A stretch of 17,269 bases of DNA from an uncultured Veillonellaceae bacterium (GTDB lineage: Bacteria; Bacillota; Negativicutes; Veillonellales; Negativicoccaceae), in contig CAMYCX010000023.1 of assembly GCA_947254705.1 (NCBI GenBank), positions 1-17,269 of the forward strand, written 5' to 3'. The stretch's first letter is position 1. The number at the start of each line of letters is the position of its first letter. The translations under genes were made by a program, and so were the position numbers. Under the pieces are notes generated by a model that saw nothing but the letters and a program-made list of their open reading frames with translations, made no database searches and had not been told where the DNA came from. This document shows positions 14,888-17,269 of the stretch, in pieces.

Positions 14888-15464
14888 GGGGTTCCTCCTT
14901 TCGTGTGCAGCCGGTGAGAAAAATAATCGATTTTTCCGGCACCATCAGATGACCGTCCGTCACATGCACACCGATTCGCTTCGACAGTTGCAGGCATGTT
15001 GCCAATTTCTGATTGAGCGCCAGCGGTACATCACCGTAGCCGGGACTGAAACGCATCGTCGTTGCACCGAACGTGTGCTGCAAGTACGCCGCATAGGCAT
15101 CGACCAGTACCGACGCCGTCGCGTCGACGACAACCCCCAGTGCAGGATCGGTCGCCATCCATTCACGAATGGTACGATACACGTCCTGCCCGATGGTACA
15201 GCCGCAAACGATGACCTCATCGCAATCGGCAAAGAGCCGTCCGAGCGAACGATACGGCAACACGGTATCTCCCCAGCAGCCGCCGGTCTCCGTACTCCGC
15301 CACGGGCGCTGCTGATGCGTTTCCCGATATACGGCGGCCGCATCGACAATCTCCCGCGCCCGATCGAGCCAACGGCGATCGGACGCACTGATCCGGCGTC
15401 GTTTGTGTCGCAAAAAACGCAGCACGTCGTCTTCATCAAAAAAATCAGCCGGCGTTCGTTCCAC
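14874..15464 (-). CDS. Stand-alone methionine synthase activation (AdoMet-binding) domain protein
   Basis: 196-residue cytoplasmic protein equivalent to the C-terminal reactivation module of MetH. That module binds S-adenosylmethionine and remethylates cobalamin that has oxidised to the inactive cob(II) form. The signature RFSPGYGD (138-144 plus the preceding Phe) matches the RxxPGYGD AdoMet site, and a SKRIGVHVTDGHLMVPEKSI block (about 160-179) matches the end of that domain. Upstream residues carry a VVDATASVL helix typical of the fold. The start is GTG at 15464, with AGGAGG 6 nt upstream. The gene overlaps metF by 20 nt and metH by 14 nt, so all three are translationally linked. Function follows from family and context. 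An electron donor (flavodoxin-like) would be needed and is not encoded here. Confidence 0.92.
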   Translation of the reverse strand: MERTPADFFDEDDVLRFLRHKRRRISASDRRWLDRAREIVDAAAVYRETHQQRPWRSTETGGCWGDTVLPYRSLGRLFADCDEVIVCGCTIGQDVYRTIREWMATDPALGVVVDATASVLVDAYAAYLQHTFGATTMRFSPGYGDVPLALNQKLATCLQLSKRIGVHVTDGHLMVPEKSIIFLTGCTRKEEPHDTI

Positions 15465-16347
15465 GATGCTCCTCCTTGACCGTTTGCAAGGTGCGGCCGA
15501 TCCCCCGTGTGATCGCCTGTGCCACTTCCGGCCGATTCATCACATATAGGTGAATCCCGTCCACTCCCGATGACAATAAATCAATAATCTGCTCGCACGC
15601 ATACGCAATGCCCGCATCATACATCGCCTCCGGTGCATGCTCATAGCGGTCGAGCATCCGGCGAAACTTCGGCGGCAAACTCGCCCCCGACAACGCGGTC
15701 ATTCGCACAATCTGCGCCTTGTTCAGACAGGGCATGATGCCGGCGGAAATCGGCACATTGATATCGATACTGCGGGCCGTTTCCAAAAAGCGGAAAAACG
15801 CGTCATTGTCAAAAAACAGCTGCGTCACCAAAAAGTCCGCTCCCGCATTCACCTTATCCCGCAAGCGGATCAAATCCGCCGTCAGGCTGCGAGCCTCCGT
15901 ATGGCCTTCCGGATACGTCGCCGCGCCGATACAAAATGCGTGCTTGGAGCGCACGTAAGCCACCAACTCATTGGCATAACGGAACCCGTCCGCAGGCGTT
16001 TCGCCGTCTTCTCTGCGATCGCCGCGAAGTAACAGCGTATTTTCAATTCTCGCCGCTTCGATCCGTGCCAAAATCTCCGCCAATTCCGCTTGCGAATACC
16101 CCACGCACGTCAAATGCATCAATGGCTCGATGTCCAGCTCCTTGCGGATATACTCCGCCAATTTCAACGTCAACATACCGCGTGCCGCCCCCGCCGCACC
16201 GTACGTCACCGACATATAGTCGGGATGCCATTGGGCCAACTCATGCAATGTCGCCACCATATTGTCCAAATCGCCTTCCCGTTTCGGCGGGAACACCTCA
16301 AACGAATATAACGGTCCTTCTTTTTCATATTTGTCTTTGATTTTCAT
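15445..16347 (-). CDS. metF: 5,10-methylenetetrahydrofolate reductase
   Basis: FAD enzyme that reduces 5,10-methylene-THF to 5-methyl-THF, the methyl donor for the adjacent MetH. The 300 residues match bacterial MetF. Motifs are SFEVFPPK with catalytic Glu17, VTYGAAG (47-53), the ENTLLLRGDR region (about 102-111, folate and FAD contacts), AATYPEGH (about 142-149), ADFLVTQLFFD (about 169-179) and AGIMP (about 201-205). ATG 16347 is preceded by AAAGGAG with a 6-nt spacer, 20 nt after the T-box terminator. It is the first gene of metF-activation protein-metH. The electron donor may be NADH or ferredoxin. No MetV/zinc-finger partner is seen, so the simple NADH type is likely but unproven. Confidence 0.95.
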   Translation of the reverse strand: MKIKDKYEKEGPLYSFEVFPPKREGDLDNMVATLHELAQWHPDYMSVTYGAAGAARGMLTLKLAEYIRKELDIEPLMHLTCVGYSQAELAEILARIEAARIENTLLLRGDRREDGETPADGFRYANELVAYVRSKHAFCIGAATYPEGHTEARSLTADLIRLRDKVNAGADFLVTQLFFDNDAFFRFLETARSIDINVPISAGIMPCLNKAQIVRMTALSGASLPPKFRRMLDRYEHAPEAMYDAGIAYACEQIIDLLSSGVDGIHLYVMNRPEVAQAITRGIGRTLQTVKEEHRGTNAG

Positions 16348-16366
16348 ACGGATCTCCTTTCCCTAT

Positions 16367-16402
16367 AAAAAAAGCCCTCGCCCTGATTGCTCAGGGACGA
16401 GG
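16367..16402 (-). terminator. T-box attenuator terminator
   Basis: CCTCG-T-CCCTGA pairs with TCAGGGCGAGG across a GCAA loop, with one bulged T, followed by GC and seven T (16367-16373). The left arm lies just 3' of the T-box sequence. The antiterminator formed with uncharged tRNA would prevent this hairpin. Confidence 0.92.
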
Positions 16403-16641
16403 ACACTCGTGGTACCACCCTACTTCATCTGCGCTGCAGACCTCATTCATGTACGGCTCAAAGAGCGATACACCAGTGCAGTGACGGGCACACCCGGCAC
16501 GACCTTGCCTTGCGGCTCAGCCGGCAGCTCCGAGGCCATCTTCCGCAACGGTTATGATCGCCCGTTTTCACCGACTCGGGCTCTCTGTCGATCGTCTGCG
16601 TTGCGTACTCTTCTCTTCATCGCTTTTCACATATGTAAATT
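16367..16641 (-). ncRNA. T-box leader, methionine specifier, upstream of metF
   Basis: A tRNA-sensing transcription-attenuation leader. Read on the minus strand, stem I starts with GATGAAGAG and AGTA (loop-E side), then AGAGAG and GGTGAAAA in the distal part, paired by GCAACG/CGTTGC, GATCG/CGATC and GCCCG/CGGGC. The specifier side reads GGAAG-ATG-GCC, putting AUG (Met) at 16537-16539. The T-box AGGGTGGTACCACG is at 16408-16421; its UGGU bulge fits an ACCA tRNA end (A73), as in tRNA-Met. The terminator is at 16367-16402. Reading GAT (Asp) one base earlier is less likely, because Asp tRNA has G73 and the genes downstream are metF-metH. Confidence 0.93.
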
Positions 16642-16647
16642 ACAAGC

Positions 16648-16677
16648 ATGATACCAAATCCGTCGACCGATTGTCAA
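16648..16677 (-). promoter_or_regulatory. Promoter of the met operon
   Basis: On the minus strand a perfect TTGACA (16672-16677), an 18-bp spacer and TATCAT (16648-16653), preceded by TGG (extended -10). The start point would be near 16641, immediately before T-box stem I. Confidence 0.8.
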
Positions 16678-16704
16678 ACGCTTTGGAAAACTATCACGTA
16701 CTTC

Positions 16705-17220
16705 TCACCAATCACCAATCGTGCCGCGTGCACGAGCGGTATCACCGAATACGTAGGGACGCTCCAGCGTCCACGGCACCGGTTGTCGATAGCCGAGTGT
16801 CGCCTCCGTTACCGTATCACCGCAGATACCGTAACCGACCCGATCGGCAATCCGCTCACCCGGCATTTGTGTCGTTACCCATGTCTGCGCCAATACGGCG
16901 ATCGCTCCCGTGCCGACGGATTCCGTTGCGACAACCGTCACGTCAAGATAATCCAATCCCAACGCAATGCCCGCCGCCAACAGCCATTCGTCCGCCGTCA
17001 GCACCGCGCCGACCGTTTCCGCCTGAACGGCCAACGCGGCCAAGCGTTGCCACCCGCCCGCCGCTTCACCGTCCGTCGGCAAGGACGCACGTACCGCCGC
17101 GGCGGCGGGAGAAACGGGCAGCGTCGCCGTTACCGCAACATCACGCCCGACGATCCCGCGACAGGTGACGTCATGAACCGTCACCGTCGCGCGGGCGTAG
17201 CACCACCGCCGGTATGCGGC
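16705..17220 (-). CDS. Unrecognised protein, 5' end cut off by the contig edge
   Basis: 171 residues run from the adapter junction at 17220 to the stop at 16705. The open frame continues into adapter as MYKRQ, which is not protein sequence of this organism, so the true start is missing. I do not recognise the family. Visible features are a Val/Ala-rich N-terminal part (VAVTATLPVSPAAAAVRASL), an alpha-helical middle (WQRLAALAVQAETVGAVLTA), the segment AAGIALGLDYLDVTVVATES, then an IADRVGYGICGDTVTEA region and an aromatic C-terminus ending GTIGDW. There is no obvious signal or membrane segment in this part. It ends 28 bp before the met-operon promoter. No clear terminator separates the two, so some read-through into the T-box leader is possible. 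Confidence 0.65.
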   Translation of the reverse strand, partial: AAYRRWCYARATVTVHDVTCRGIVGRDVAVTATLPVSPAAAAVRASLPTDGEAAGGWQRLAALAVQAETVGAVLTADEWLLAAGIALGLDYLDVTVVATESVGTGAIAVLAQTWVTTQMPGERIADRVGYGICGDTVTEATLGYRQPVPWTLERPYVFGDTARARGTIGDW

Positions 17221-17269
17221 CTGTCTCTTATACACATCTCCGAGCCCACGAGACCGTTATTCTAATCTC
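17221..17269. other. Sequencing adapter (Nextera-type, i7 side), not genomic
   Basis: 17221-17239 is the mosaic end in reverse complement and 17240-17254 the read-2 tail. 17255-17264 is the 10-base index CGTTATTCTA, and 17265-17269 (ATCTC) is the start of the P7 primer complement. It mirrors 1-47. Translated fragments such as SLIHISEPTRP and MYKRQ come from it. Confidence 0.98.

Noticed and set aside
16367..16641. SAM riboswitch before metF
   Set aside because: The leader has the full set of T-box elements (AGGGTGGTACCACG, AGAGAG, GGTG loop, specifier) and none of the SAM-I core.
1..17269. Inverted identical ends suggesting a transposon or linear replicon
   Set aside because: The repeats are exactly the library adapter (mosaic end, read-2 tail, index, primer). 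They are synthetic sequence, not a mobile element or telomere.

Overview
The window is one assembled bacterial contig that still carries sequencing-library adapter at both ends (1-47 and 17221-17269). The genomic part is 48-17220. The gene content points to a didermic Firmicute of the class Negativicutes, probably Veillonellales. It combines Firmicute traits (a T-box leader, strong AGGAGG ribosome sites, a murA/mreB-like pair, a SpoIVB-type S55 peptidase domain) with outer-membrane lipid-transport genes (mlaE, mlaF). Base composition looks moderately GC-rich. The genus is not decided by anything I can see.

Layout. (a) 48-6950, all on the minus strand, is an envelope block read from right to left: an unrecognised 126-residue protein, murA, a divergent MreB-like protein, a small exported barrel-fold protein, and an exported S55-domain protein. 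A terminator follows, then mlaE and mlaF, with mlaF running toward the left contig end. (b) 6951-7370 is a non-coding divergent region rich in inverted repeats. (c) 7371-10193, plus strand, is an AbgT-family transporter followed at 18 bp by peptidase T, ending in terminators. (d) 10340-10960, minus, is an ECF-transporter substrate-binding membrane subunit with its own promoter and a structured leader. (e) 11208-11795, plus, is a DedA-family membrane protein. (f) 11888-12307, minus, is a TM2-domain protein behind a consensus sigma-70 promoter. (g) 12473-16677, minus, is a methionine operon: promoter, T-box leader, metF, a separate methionine-synthase reactivation-domain gene, and a metH that lacks that domain. 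(h) 16705-17220 is the 3' part of an unrecognised gene cut by the right contig end.

How the genes work together. MetF makes 5-methyl-tetrahydrofolate. The truncated-form MetH uses it with cobalamin to methylate homocysteine. The stand-alone activation protein should supply the AdoMet-dependent repair function that MetH lacks. The T-box specifier reads best as AUG, and its UGGU bulge fits a tRNA with A73, so the operon should be switched on by uncharged methionine tRNA. In the left block, MurA makes a peptidoglycan precursor, the MreB-like protein is probably cytoskeletal, and MlaEF form the inner-membrane core of a lipid transporter. The two exported proteins between them are translationally coupled and unassigned. 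AbgT plus PepT looks like an import-then-hydrolyse pair.

No mobile element, CRISPR array, tRNA or rRNA was seen. The most interesting items are the coupled barrel/S55 pair, the order of the S55 motifs compared with SpoIVB, the split methionine synthase under a Met T-box, and two structured leaders (abgT and the ECF gene).
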